A stretch of DNA of 64,000 nucleotides from CABZJG01 sp902512685. GTDB lineage: Bacteria > Pseudomonadota > Alphaproteobacteria > Rhodobacterales > Rhodobacteraceae. Within the stretch, counting starts at the first letter, position 1; every line of letters starts with the position of its first letter. Below the pieces are notes generated by a model. That model saw nothing but the letters and a program-made list of their open reading frames with translations, had not been told where the DNA came from and searched no databases. Positions 1 through 8,300 of the stretch are shown piece by piece. The stretch spans positions 3,472,001 to 3,536,000 of the forward strand of contig CP179201.1 of the NCBI GenBank assembly GCA_051201605.1. Reading direction: 5' to 3'. The position numbers and the translations under genes are program-made.

Positions 1-655
1 GGCGCAATGCGTCTAGATACCCTGAAAAGCTGGTGATATCGCTATTTACCGCCACACCCAATTGCCGCAGGTTGTTCAAAAAATCAGGATCGGCGGAGTT
101 TAGCACCGCATCGGGTCGAAAGGTGGGAATAATCCGCCCCGACCAGTCCGAGGCTACAATTTTTCGATGTGGCGCAAGACTGTCGAGCGCACCGTCTGTG
201 GTCGCCAGCACATCTATTCCAAATTGGTCAAAAAGCGCCCGCGGCCGATAGGATGGACCGTTCAGACGATCGGCAATCTGATCATAAACCGCATCCGCCG
301 TCTGTGCGCCAAGCTCGGTATCAATGCCCAAGGTATTGCGCAGCACATATTCAATCCAAATCCGGCTGGGGGTTCCGTAAAACAGATGCCACTGCGCCGC
401 AAAGCACCGAAAAATCGCCCGTGGATCACGCTGTTCAGAGGGCACACCGATGCCCAAATCGCGCAGGGCGATGCCTTGGGAATACAGCATGCGAAACACA
501 TAATGATCAGGCACAACCAAAAGCTCGGCCGGATCGGAAAAGGCTGTATTCCCGGCAAACCACATCGGGTCACAATGCCCATGCGGTGAAATAATCGCTA
601 AATTCTGAATGCCCTGATAAAGATCATTTGCATCATCGCGCAGCTGCAATACCAT
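1..655 (-). CDS. uxaC: Uronate isomerase (glucuronate isomerase), 5' part only
   Basis: This gene reads leftward from ATG at 655 and runs off the window without a stop, giving about 218 of the usual ~470 residues. The translation carries uronate isomerase hallmarks: ISPHGHCDPMWFA near residue 22 with the metal-binding HxH, then VPDHYVFRMLYSQG, then DPRAIFRCFAAQWHLF, and later ATTDGALDSL. The enzyme interconverts D-glucuronate/D-fructuronate and D-galacturonate/D-tagaturonate in the cytoplasm, the first step of hexuronate breakdown. An in-frame stop lies at 665-667, so 655 is the only ATG available; the N-terminus is then somewhat shorter than in relatives. No other hexuronate genes are visible in the window. 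Confidence 0.88.
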   Translation of the reverse strand, partial: MVLQLRDDANDLYQGIQNLAIISPHGHCDPMWFAGNTAFSDPAELLVVPDHYVFRMLYSQGIALRDLGIGVPSEQRDPRAIFRCFAAQWHLFYGTPSRIWIEYVLRNTLGIDTELGAQTADAVYDQIADRLNGPSYRPRALFDQFGIDVLATTDGALDSLAPHRKIVASDWSGRIIPTFRPDAVLNSADPDFLNNLRQLGVAVNSDITSFSGYLDALR

Positions 656-858
656 TGCCCATCCTTATGGTTTCTTGGGCCTAACCCACAGAAATATAGC
701 GTATAAATTTTTCAGACTGGATGAAGTCTAGCCTTGGCTCCGGCACTGTGCAAGGGGGATGGGAAATCGTTTTACAGCACTTTAGATCGCTTGGTGCCAT
801 TTAGTGCCGTATCGGCATCCGTCTTTAGCATAAATAAGATGCGCCAGATGCGGCGGGC

Positions 859-1578
859 CTAGCCATCACTTTCAGCAAATGAAACAAGTTTTGACTTCAG
901 CGTTTTAAAGGCTTCGGATTTGACCTGCGATACCCGGCCCGGGGATAAATCAAGCACTTGGGCAATTTCATAAACATTGAGCTCTTCGACATAATAAAGC
1001 TGTAGCACCCGGCTTTGTTGGGTTGGCAGCGATTTCAGCGCCTCAACCAAATTGCCACGCATAGCCTTGCTGTCGATCAGCCTTTCAGGTTCAATTGTTG
1101 GCGCTGCGAAGACCATGGAAAACTCATCATAAACTTGGCTAAGACTTTCGGAGACATTGGCCTCAAACAGTTTTGTCCAGCTGAAATATTCTTCCATCGA
1201 AAGGTTGAGGCCCTTAGCGATTTCCTCATCCGTCGGGCTGCGCCCGAACTCTTTGGAAAGCTCGGCCTTTTTGGATTCGATCATTTGCTTGGCCTGAACC
1301 GTCGAGCGGTTCAAATTTCCCGAGCGCCGGATTAAGTCAAGGATCGATCCTTTGATCCGGATACTGGCATAGTTTTCAAACGAGGCGCCCTCAACCGAGG
1401 TATATTTCTGTGCCGCATCCACCAATCCTTCAAGACCGGATTGCAGCAAATCATCAAGCTCTACAAAACTGGCAACCTTGGAATGCATCCGAAACGCAAT
1501 TCTACGCACCAGACCTTCGTGCTTAAGCACGATGTTTCTGACATCTAGGTCTTTGTCCGTGTAACTTGGATTTTTCAA
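859..1578 (-). CDS. fliA: Flagellar sigma factor sigma-28 (FliA)
   Basis: This is a 239-residue sigma-70 family factor of the FliA type, which directs RNA polymerase to late flagellar promoters. Region 2 spans about residues 20-90 (LVRRIAFRMHSKV, then ELDDLLQSGLEGL), region 3 follows with RSPTDEEIAKGL, and the region 4 helix-turn-helix is near the C-terminus (VYEIAQVLDLSPGRVSQVKS). The start is a TTG at 1578 whose bases overlap the TGA of the upstream flhG-like gene by four bases, suggesting translational coupling. It is the last gene of the minus-strand flagellar run. A FliA present together with sigma-54 promoters fits an R. sphaeroides Fla1 or gammaproteobacterial-style hierarchy, not the CtrA-type one. 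Confidence 0.93.
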   Translation of the reverse strand: MKNPSYTDKDLDVRNIVLKHEGLVRRIAFRMHSKVASFVELDDLLQSGLEGLVDAAQKYTSVEGASFENYASIRIKGSILDLIRRSGNLNRSTVQAKQMIESKKAELSKEFGRSPTDEEIAKGLNLSMEEYFSWTKLFEANVSESLSQVYDEFSMVFAAPTIEPERLIDSKAMRGNLVEALKSLPTQQSRVLQLYYVEELNVYEIAQVLDLSPGRVSQVKSEAFKTLKSKLVSFAESDG

Positions 1579-2351
1579 TTAAGCGCGCCTTCGAACATTG
1601 CTTTGGGTATGTTATGGATTTTATCATCATATTTCAAATCCAGCAATTCATGAGCAATATTCTGCAACGTCATTGTTTCCAGGGTTTTGAATTTCGGATC
1701 ATTTTTAAAACTCGGAACAAATCCGATAAAGCGATAGCTCAAACCGCCAATACCGTTCAGCATATCATCCAGCCGGCCGTATGTTTCTGCGGCTTTATTG
1801 CCGCAAAACCCATGGTTAACCAAAATATTAAAACTGCGGCCGCCGGCATGCTTGAGACCATTTTTTATAAATTGATAGGCCTCGGAATACCGCGAAACCG
1901 TATCTTCTAGAACCACCACCAATTCGTCGGCTTTTCCGCCTTTGGCAATATCAAAACCCGTGCGCCCAAACCCTGCATCCAGCACGGCAAAATCGGCAGC
2001 AAAATCCCCATTGCCCCCCGCGGAGGCAGTCTTGTCAAACACCGCGCTTATAGGCCCAGCGCGGCGCGCAATGCGCAGTTCCGACCGCCTGAAATCTGCG
2101 CAAAACGCATCTTGATTGTAAAATACTTTTTCAAGATAAAGTTTACGTTCAGATAACGGCTTACCACGTACAAATGGTCCATTACCGGAACCATCTGCGG
2201 TGCTTAGTAGGTCGTTAAAGTAGCTTTTAGCTGCAACATCAATCAGTTTGGCCGGCCCAAAATAGGTCTGCAAATGGGCTGCAAAGGACCGGGCGATCGG
2301 GCTTTTTACCGGTTGGTTTTTATCGCTGCAGAAAGCAATAGTTTTGACCAT
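1575..2351 (-). CDS. flhG: FlhG/MinD-like flagellar number regulator with degenerate nucleotide-binding loop
   Basis: This 258-residue protein precedes fliA with a four-base overlap, the usual position of flhG in sigma-54/FliA type flagellar loci. FlhG is a MinD/ParA-family ATPase that limits flagellar number through FlhF and the sigma-54 activator. The fold order is recognisable: an N-terminal beta strand (VKTIAFCSD), a DxG-like element (FAVLDAGFGRTGFD), a strand with VVVLEDTVSRYSEAYQFI, and VNHGFCG. The canonical deviant Walker A (KGGVGKS/T) is replaced by KNQPVKS near residue 12, so ATP binding is doubtful. Identity rests on context and general architecture. A catalytically dead FlhG-like regulator is the likeliest reading. 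Confidence 0.6.
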   Translation of the reverse strand: MVKTIAFCSDKNQPVKSPIARSFAAHLQTYFGPAKLIDVAAKSYFNDLLSTADGSGNGPFVRGKPLSERKLYLEKVFYNQDAFCADFRRSELRIARRAGPISAVFDKTASAGGNGDFAADFAVLDAGFGRTGFDIAKGGKADELVVVLEDTVSRYSEAYQFIKNGLKHAGGRSFNILVNHGFCGNKAAETYGRLDDMLNGIGGLSYRFIGFVPSFKNDPKFKTLETMTLQNIAHELLDLKYDDKIHNIPKAMFEGALN

Positions 2352-2436
2352 CTGATCTGTCCTTTTTGGCCCGTCACTTGGTTGTGGGGGGTGTTCAATC
2401 TAATGCGTCCTAAAAGGCGCCCGATAAGAGAGTGGA

Positions 2437-3201
2437 TTAGCGGGTAAAACGCGCCACCATATCATTGTCTGCTTGCAGCGCCTTCGACGCGGCAGAAAAG
2501 GCCTGCTGGGCGCTTATCAGTCCGATCAACTCTTCTGATATATCAACATTGGCAACTTCCAGATGACCCGATAAAAGAGTTCCTGTTCCGCCGTCTTTCG
2601 CATCAAAAAGCCCGTAAAGACCCGCCTGGGCATTGGACACATAATACCCGTCACCGATCTGGTTTAATTCACTGGGATTATCAAAGCTGGCCAATCCGAT
2701 CCGGCCAAGGTCGATCGGTGTTTTTAAACCATAGGTGCCACGTACATCGCCTTCCTGGCTGATATTAAACTCGGTCAGCGGGCTGCCGTTCACTTCAAAG
2801 GGCACTGTAATGGTCTGCAATTCTTTGGTCAGAACCGGGCTGCCATCGTTGGCCGTCAAAAGCCCGTTGCGGTCAATTTGAAAGGACCCGTTACGGCTAT
2901 AGCGAAGCGATCCGTCACCGTCGATACTTCCCAAAATAAACATGCCGTGGCCATTGACTGCCACATCCGAAGACATGCCTGTCTTTTCCAATTCGGCCGG
3001 ATTATGAGAAGATCGGTTGGTATGCACCAACGAGCCTTGGCCAACGGACACTTTGGCCATGCCGCCGCCGGTCAAATACACATCGCGAAATGTTGCTTCA
3101 CTGCGTTTGAACGCAGTCGTGCCCGCGTTGGCGATATTGTTCGATAAGACACTAATTTTATGTGTTGATACACTCAGCGCTGATTTGACGGTATTGATCA
3201 T
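2437..3201 (-). CDS. Additional flagellar rod/hook-family protein (FlgF/FlgG/FlgE-like paralogue)
   Basis: This 254-residue protein has the flagellar rod/hook family ends: an N-terminal helix with LSNNIANAGTTAFKRSEATF and a C-terminal helix with LEVANVDISEELIGLISAQQAFSAASKAL-type heptads. The middle has VAVNGHGMFIL and RYSRNGSFQIDRNG, typical of FlgE/F/G. The window also has clear flgE, flgF and flgG, so this is a fourth paralogue. It sits behind its own sigma-54 promoter at 3233-3248 and outside the main flgB-sltF run. It may be an alternative rod or distal axial component; the sequence does not show which. Its length is close to FlgF. Confidence 0.8.
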   Translation of the reverse strand: MINTVKSALSVSTHKISVLSNNIANAGTTAFKRSEATFRDVYLTGGGMAKVSVGQGSLVHTNRSSHNPAELEKTGMSSDVAVNGHGMFILGSIDGDGSLRYSRNGSFQIDRNGLLTANDGSPVLTKELQTITVPFEVNGSPLTEFNISQEGDVRGTYGLKTPIDLGRIGLASFDNPSELNQIGDGYYVSNAQAGLYGLFDAKDGGTGTLLSGHLEVANVDISEELIGLISAQQAFSAASKALQADNDMVARFTR

Positions 3202-3232
3202 GCTAAACCCATTTATTTTCTATAAAGTAGTT

Positions 3233-3248
3233 TGCAGGTTTCGTGCCA
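3233..3248 (-). promoter_or_regulatory. Sigma-54 promoter of the extra flgF-like gene
   Basis: Read on the minus strand the site is TGGCACGAAACCTGCA. It has the -24 GG and -12 GC elements ten bases apart and matches the consensus TGGCACRNNNNTTGCW at all but one position. It lies about 32 bases upstream of the ATG at 3201, in an otherwise non-coding 89-base gap. Confidence 0.85.
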
Positions 3249-3290
3249 AATTTTTGAAATTTAGTCATCGCGGCCATTCTAACGAAAAAT

Positions 3291-4025
3291 TTACTGCAGG
3301 CTTGGCACCAAGGGCGCAACACGAAATTCACGGATATCTGTAAAGGCAGGTGCGCTCATGGCTTTGCCGGCGAACAATAGTGATCCTTTCGGGACAACCC
3401 AGATCAATGAGTTTTCATCGTGGGCAGTGGCCTGCAGAATGCTAAATGCCCCCTGATCAGCAGAGGCAAGAAGCGGCTGGCTCAACTGGCGTAGGTCGGG
3501 CTCAGCCATATCGCGAAACTTTGCATAATAGACAGTGTTGAACTTCGGATTTCTTGAGTGGTAATATTTAACCGTTTTTTCCCAAGATCCGGTTTCGCGA
3601 TACAATTGCTCAAGATATTTGGCAGCGTAAGAGACATTTTCAAACGGCGATAGCATTGCGCTAATGGAGTTAAAATATCGGGCGTGCCACCGGATATTAA
3701 GCTGCATACAGCCCACATCAACATTTTTCTTACCGGCGGCCATTAACTTTTGAAGCTTTTCTGATGCACCCGATTTGGATGCAAAAAAATACCCGGCGCC
3801 GCCATTGTTTAACGTCCAAGGCCAACTCACCGATTGACCTTGAACCCTGCGGCCAGATTCCAAGCGGGCAATTTTCACCAATACTGATCTGGGAACAAAG
3901 GTGGATTTTGCTACTTTTGCAATGCTTTGATCGCACAGCTGCATATCAAGGTTTTGCGCCGCTGCCGCGCCGCCGAACACCATCAGTGCACCTATCAAGT
4001 ATATGGTCGCGAAAATCCGTTGCAT
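3291..4025 (-). CDS. sltF: Periplasmic flagellar lytic transglycosylase (SltF-like)
   Basis: The start is placed at ATG 4025 because it gives a clean Sec signal peptide (hydrophobic core IYLIGALMVFGG, cleavage after AAA near residue 23); an upstream in-frame ATG at 4082 would bury it. The mature protein has a soluble lytic transglycosylase fold: catalytic Glu56 in KIARLESGRR, DVGCMQLNIRWH, and repeated aromatic motifs such as YAAKYLEQLY and VKYYHSRNP. It should cut peptidoglycan to let the flagellar rod through. The neighbouring flgJ encodes only the rod-binding domain, so rod-binding and muramidase functions are on separate proteins, as in R. sphaeroides, where SltF is exported by Sec. It is 244 aa, starting 59 bases after flgL. 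Confidence 0.82.
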   Translation of the reverse strand: MQRIFATIYLIGALMVFGGAAAAQNLDMQLCDQSIAKVAKSTFVPRSVLVKIARLESGRRVQGQSVSWPWTLNNGGAGYFFASKSGASEKLQKLMAAGKKNVDVGCMQLNIRWHARYFNSISAMLSPFENVSYAAKYLEQLYRETGSWEKTVKYYHSRNPKFNTVYYAKFRDMAEPDLRQLSQPLLASADQGAFSILQATAHDENSLIWVVPKGSLLFAGKAMSAPAFTDIREFRVAPLVPSLQ

Positions 4026-4084
4026 AAAGGCCCCCTTAGGCCTTGAATTGCAAAAACCAGACCATGTTCGCCAATAGGGCAACT

Positions 4085-5368
4085 TTACCGCAGGAAATCG
4101 AAAAGAGTTTTATTGCTTACCGTTGAATAGGTCTGTCGTGCAGCATCACGAGTCACCAATAAGGATTGCAACTCGGTGATTAAAGTTTCAATATCAGCGT
4201 CGCGCAACGCGCCAATTTCAGACTTGATCGAAATGTTTCGCTGAACCAATATTTCTTGTTGGCTTTCTGCATTATTCAATCTGGCACCAGCTTTAGTGCG
4301 GGACAAACCTATTGAATTTGTTAAAGCTTCCAATCCCGCACCTTGCGCTCCAAGGCCCTGAATAGTGTCACTTAACTTTGCCAAAATGGTTGTTCCATCA
4401 GAGGCAAGAACCTCAATGTAGTTTTTAGGGTCACTTTGCGCAATCAAATAACCCTCAATGGAAATATCTGAAAGTGCAATTTCCCCACCTGAGCCAACTG
4501 AAGTTTCCACCAATGAAAGCACGCCTGTACTAGAGACAGTAGCAGTCACCCCAACACCACTATTCGTAATCGCCGTTGCTAGCTCACTCACAGAGTCTGA
4601 ATTGACAGATGCGGATATTGTTGCCACTCCATCCGGCCCTGTCAGCTCAAACGACCAATTCTGAGGTTCGCGATTTGCATATAATTTCAGATTTAACCCC
4701 GTGCTCACATCTGTAGTACTATAGTCTTGGACAAATGAACTTTTAGTTGCCAGAGCGCTGGACAAACTATTCACGATTTCAAAGATGCTTTTGATCTCTG
4801 TACCGTCCTCGATCTGCATAAATACGTTCGCACCATTAATACTGGTCGACAGTTTGATATTTTCTGACGCGTTGAGCGAATGCTCTCCACCGTCTCCACG
4901 ATAAATGACTGTTCCATCACCCATTTGAATAAAGGGGTTTTGCTCGGTGGAATATCCACCAAATAATGCATCGCCAGAGCTATCAGTTCCATTTGCCAAT
5001 CCAAGAAGCGTGGTTTTCATTTGATTAACTTCGATAATTGCGGCATTCCGTTCGCCATCACTAATCGTGTCTGTATTCATCGTCACAAAAAGCTCTGATA
5101 GTCGGGCTACTAGATTGCTCGTCGTTACCAAAGCTGTATCCGCCAACGTCAACCGGTCAGTGGCTTTAGCAATATTGCCCTGATATTGCTCTACTCTGGA
5201 TTCTATTTCCTTGCGTGCTGAAAGCTTGACCGCATCTAGCGGATGATCGGAGGCTTGGGGAATACGCGAACCGGTGGAAATTTGCACTTGAAGATTTTGC
5301 AGCCGCTCTTCAATCAACTGAAACTGGTCGAGCATTTGTGTGGCGAATAATTTGCTAGAAATTGTCAT
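4085..5368 (-). CDS. flgL: Flagellar hook-filament junction protein FlgL (HAP3)
   Basis: This 427-residue protein has the flagellin-like N-terminal helix pair (LQNLQVQISTGSRIPQASDHPLDAVKLS) and a C-terminal coiled-coil ending in LQSLLVTRDAARQTYSTVSNKTLFDFLR. These ends pack in the axial filament core, with FlgL joining FlgK to the filament. Its length is somewhat above the common ~300-320, with a central Ser/Thr/Gly-rich region (about residues 150-330). It follows flgK with a 7-base gap and precedes sltF, consistent with one operon. Confidence 0.93.
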   Translation of the reverse strand: MTISSKLFATQMLDQFQLIEERLQNLQVQISTGSRIPQASDHPLDAVKLSARKEIESRVEQYQGNIAKATDRLTLADTALVTTSNLVARLSELFVTMNTDTISDGERNAAIIEVNQMKTTLLGLANGTDSSGDALFGGYSTEQNPFIQMGDGTVIYRGDGGEHSLNASENIKLSTSINGANVFMQIEDGTEIKSIFEIVNSLSSALATKSSFVQDYSTTDVSTGLNLKLYANREPQNWSFELTGPDGVATISASVNSDSVSELATAITNSGVGVTATVSSTGVLSLVETSVGSGGEIALSDISIEGYLIAQSDPKNYIEVLASDGTTILAKLSDTIQGLGAQGAGLEALTNSIGLSRTKAGARLNNAESQQEILVQRNISIKSEIGALRDADIETLITELQSLLVTRDAARQTYSTVSNKTLFDFLR

Positions 5369-5375
5369 TTTAACC

Positions 5376-8300
5376 TCACATTATATTGACCAGCGCATCG
5401 AACATTTCGCGCGCGGTTTGTAGAATTTGAGCCGCCGCCTTGTAGGCTTGTTGCTGCTCCAATAGCTTGCCCGCCTCTTCATCCAAATTGACACCTGAAA
5501 GTTCATCTTCTGTAGCCATTGCCGCATCACGCAGCGAGATCGCCGATTTTTCAATCAGGCGCCCAGATTCCAACTGCGATCCGACAGCAAGCGCAATTGC
5601 CCTGAAGTCATCCTGAAAATTCGGCCGATCCGGTGTGCGGGTAGCCAGATCAATCATAACTTCCATATTGCGGCCATCACCCGCTCTTGAGCGGTTTACA
5701 CTGACATCAAAAAAATCTCCATCGTCGCCAAAACCGGCCAACTCGAAACGGAAATTATCAACCTCAAATTCTGCAACACCACTTGAGTATCTGGTGGCGA
5801 TTGAATCTCCGGTCAAATGATCAAAAAGTTCAATTTTACCCAAATTTGCATCGACCACTTTAACTCGGAATTCTTTTAATTCTTCACGCGTTTGGTTGAC
5901 CTCGACAGATGACATTTCATAACTTGAAGCCAGCCTTTTGGCGCCGCTATCTTCCAGAAGAATTATAAAGTCTTCATCGGGCAAGCCACTCATTGACAGA
6001 ACTTGGCCGGGCAAGTCATCAATCTCTAAGGTGATATTTGCCGGATCGTTGCCGGCGGATATGGCGCGGAACCCGGTTTCGTTCACTTCAAAATCCAAAT
6101 CGGCCACTTGCATCCCAAGGTTTGCCGCATTGTCGCTTGCAACCACCTTGATGGCGCCATCCGAAAGTGCCGCAGTCAAGGATAACAGCGGCGTATTTGC
6201 AGTTGAGTCGATGTTCAAAGAGTTTACTGCTCCTCCTGAAACGGGCGACACAAATTTCAACTTGGCGGAATTGTTTGATGAAAATGCGTAATTGTTACCA
6301 CTTCGGCTGACGCTAACTGCGACGGCTGTTGATCCAACCAGCACATTAAAGGTATCACTTGCCCCATCTGCCAAACTAAAGGCTTTCCCTTGCAACAAAG
6401 CCGTCGCGCCACTGCTGGTACTGGCAAGGCCGAACTCCGCCGCCTCTGTATTATTGAGCGCCTCAATGCTACGGCCGCCCATCACCCCGCCCGGCACTGC
6501 CAAAGACACAGTGTATGTGGTTGGTGATCCACTATTTTCGGTCAAACTGGCAATCAAACGTTGTTGTTCAGGCCCTGAAACAACCAATTCACCGCCGATA
6601 TAGGTCACCGTGTAAACTGAACTGCCCACTTTGACTGACATTGAACTACCATCGGTTGGTTTTTGGCTCATCGCGGCGCCGTTCAGCGTTGGCTTGACGG
6701 AATCATCACGCACCATAGCAACCAATTGTTTCGAAATACTGGCAATGCTGTAATCTTCAAGATCTTTACTTTTAAGTTCCTTAGACAGAGCAGAGGTCTC
6801 GCCGTTATTGACCGGCACCGTGAGCGTGAACGTGGCATTTGACGCATTCAACCGCATTCCGTTAGGACTGGCTTGGGGTGCCAAATGCTCTGGTGAGATT
6901 TCCATAGCATAATCAGTAATAGTGCCCGCTGCCGCATAACTTTTTGAAGCCCCGCCGCCGCTCGTAGCAAGGTTGCCCGAGCTTTGCACTTGACCATTGC
7001 TGGACGTGACTTTAAAGGCGCGCGGCGATTGAAAGCTCAAACTGCCGATCACTTTTGTTGACTTATTAAGCGATACGTCGGTTGTCAGCAGTTTATTGTA
7101 GTTATGATCAAGTGAATTGACCACCATCGCGCTGCCAGAGACATTGGTGATGCTAATATCCATACCCTCGGCCTGTGTAAGTATTAACCGCGTGCCATCT
7201 GCTGATGCTTCTGCTGACACGCCGGTTTGAACTTGTCTTTGGTTTATCTGAGTAACTAAGGGTGATAAATCACTGGATTGGTATGTGGAGGAAAATCCAA
7301 CCTCGGTATTATCGGGCGTGACCAACGAAAACGAAACTGTGCCAGAGGCGGCGGCACCGCTCTCCAATTCTAAAGAGGCCATTGTCTTGGCATTTGCAAC
7401 GATGCCGTATTGCGCCAAGTCAGCAGTCACTGCCGCAGCAACAGATTTCATACTTAGACCGGATTGCAACGAAACCTCTTGGGTCATCAACCCATCTGTT
7501 GTTTCAAATTTCAGGGTTTGGGCCAACATTCCATTCAATGCCGGAGTTTGCGTCACCAGTTTGTTTGGATCATTGGCCATCAACTGAGCGGCCGCTGTTT
7601 CAACCACCGCATACCCACCGGGGATCAAATTATGTATCTCAGCCCCGCGATATCCAGCCCCACCAAACGCATTCAGATAATCAGCGCGATAGCTCGCATA
7701 TTGGTTAAATCCGTTTTCTTCTGAAATTAGCGTGTTGGCTTCGTCACTGCTAAGAGGCAAGCCAGCGACTTGCCGACCCTCTCGCGTAAATACACGAAAT
7801 CCCGAAGCAGATTCTTTTTGGATGATGGTTGCAGCTGTTGTATTCGATGAGGAGCCAGACCTGACGGTCACTTCACCCGAGGTGAAGGCGGTTTGGCCAA
7901 CAATTTTGATACCGCCATCAAACCCCGATGCAAACAGTCCAAGATCATTAAGGCTAACTCCCGTTGCAGATCCCGAAGCTCCTGTCCGGGATGCCGTTAA
8001 AGCGCCTGCGTTGAGATGTTTGGCAAGCTCTTTGGTATCCTTTAGTCCTCCAATAACCGAGCTTTGCGCGGTTTCAGGAAAACTATAGGTGTTGCCGCTC
8101 ACCGTAAATTCAAAACCGCTAAGACCCTCGATTGAATTAAAGTTCAAATTAACAACCGAGTCCTGGCCAAAGGACGCCAGTTCGAACCCTTCGGTCCCTG
8201 CCGGAATATATCCAATCGCTCCTCCCTTTAGAAACTCGGTATAGGACACAGGCGAGATTGAATTGGTTGTTAAATCAATCATAGAGTCTATAGTCAACGG

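Noticed and set aside
167..594. Plus-strand frames of about 140 codons in the first 600 bases
   Set aside because: They are shadows of the uronate isomerase gene on the minus strand, whose translation matches the family well.
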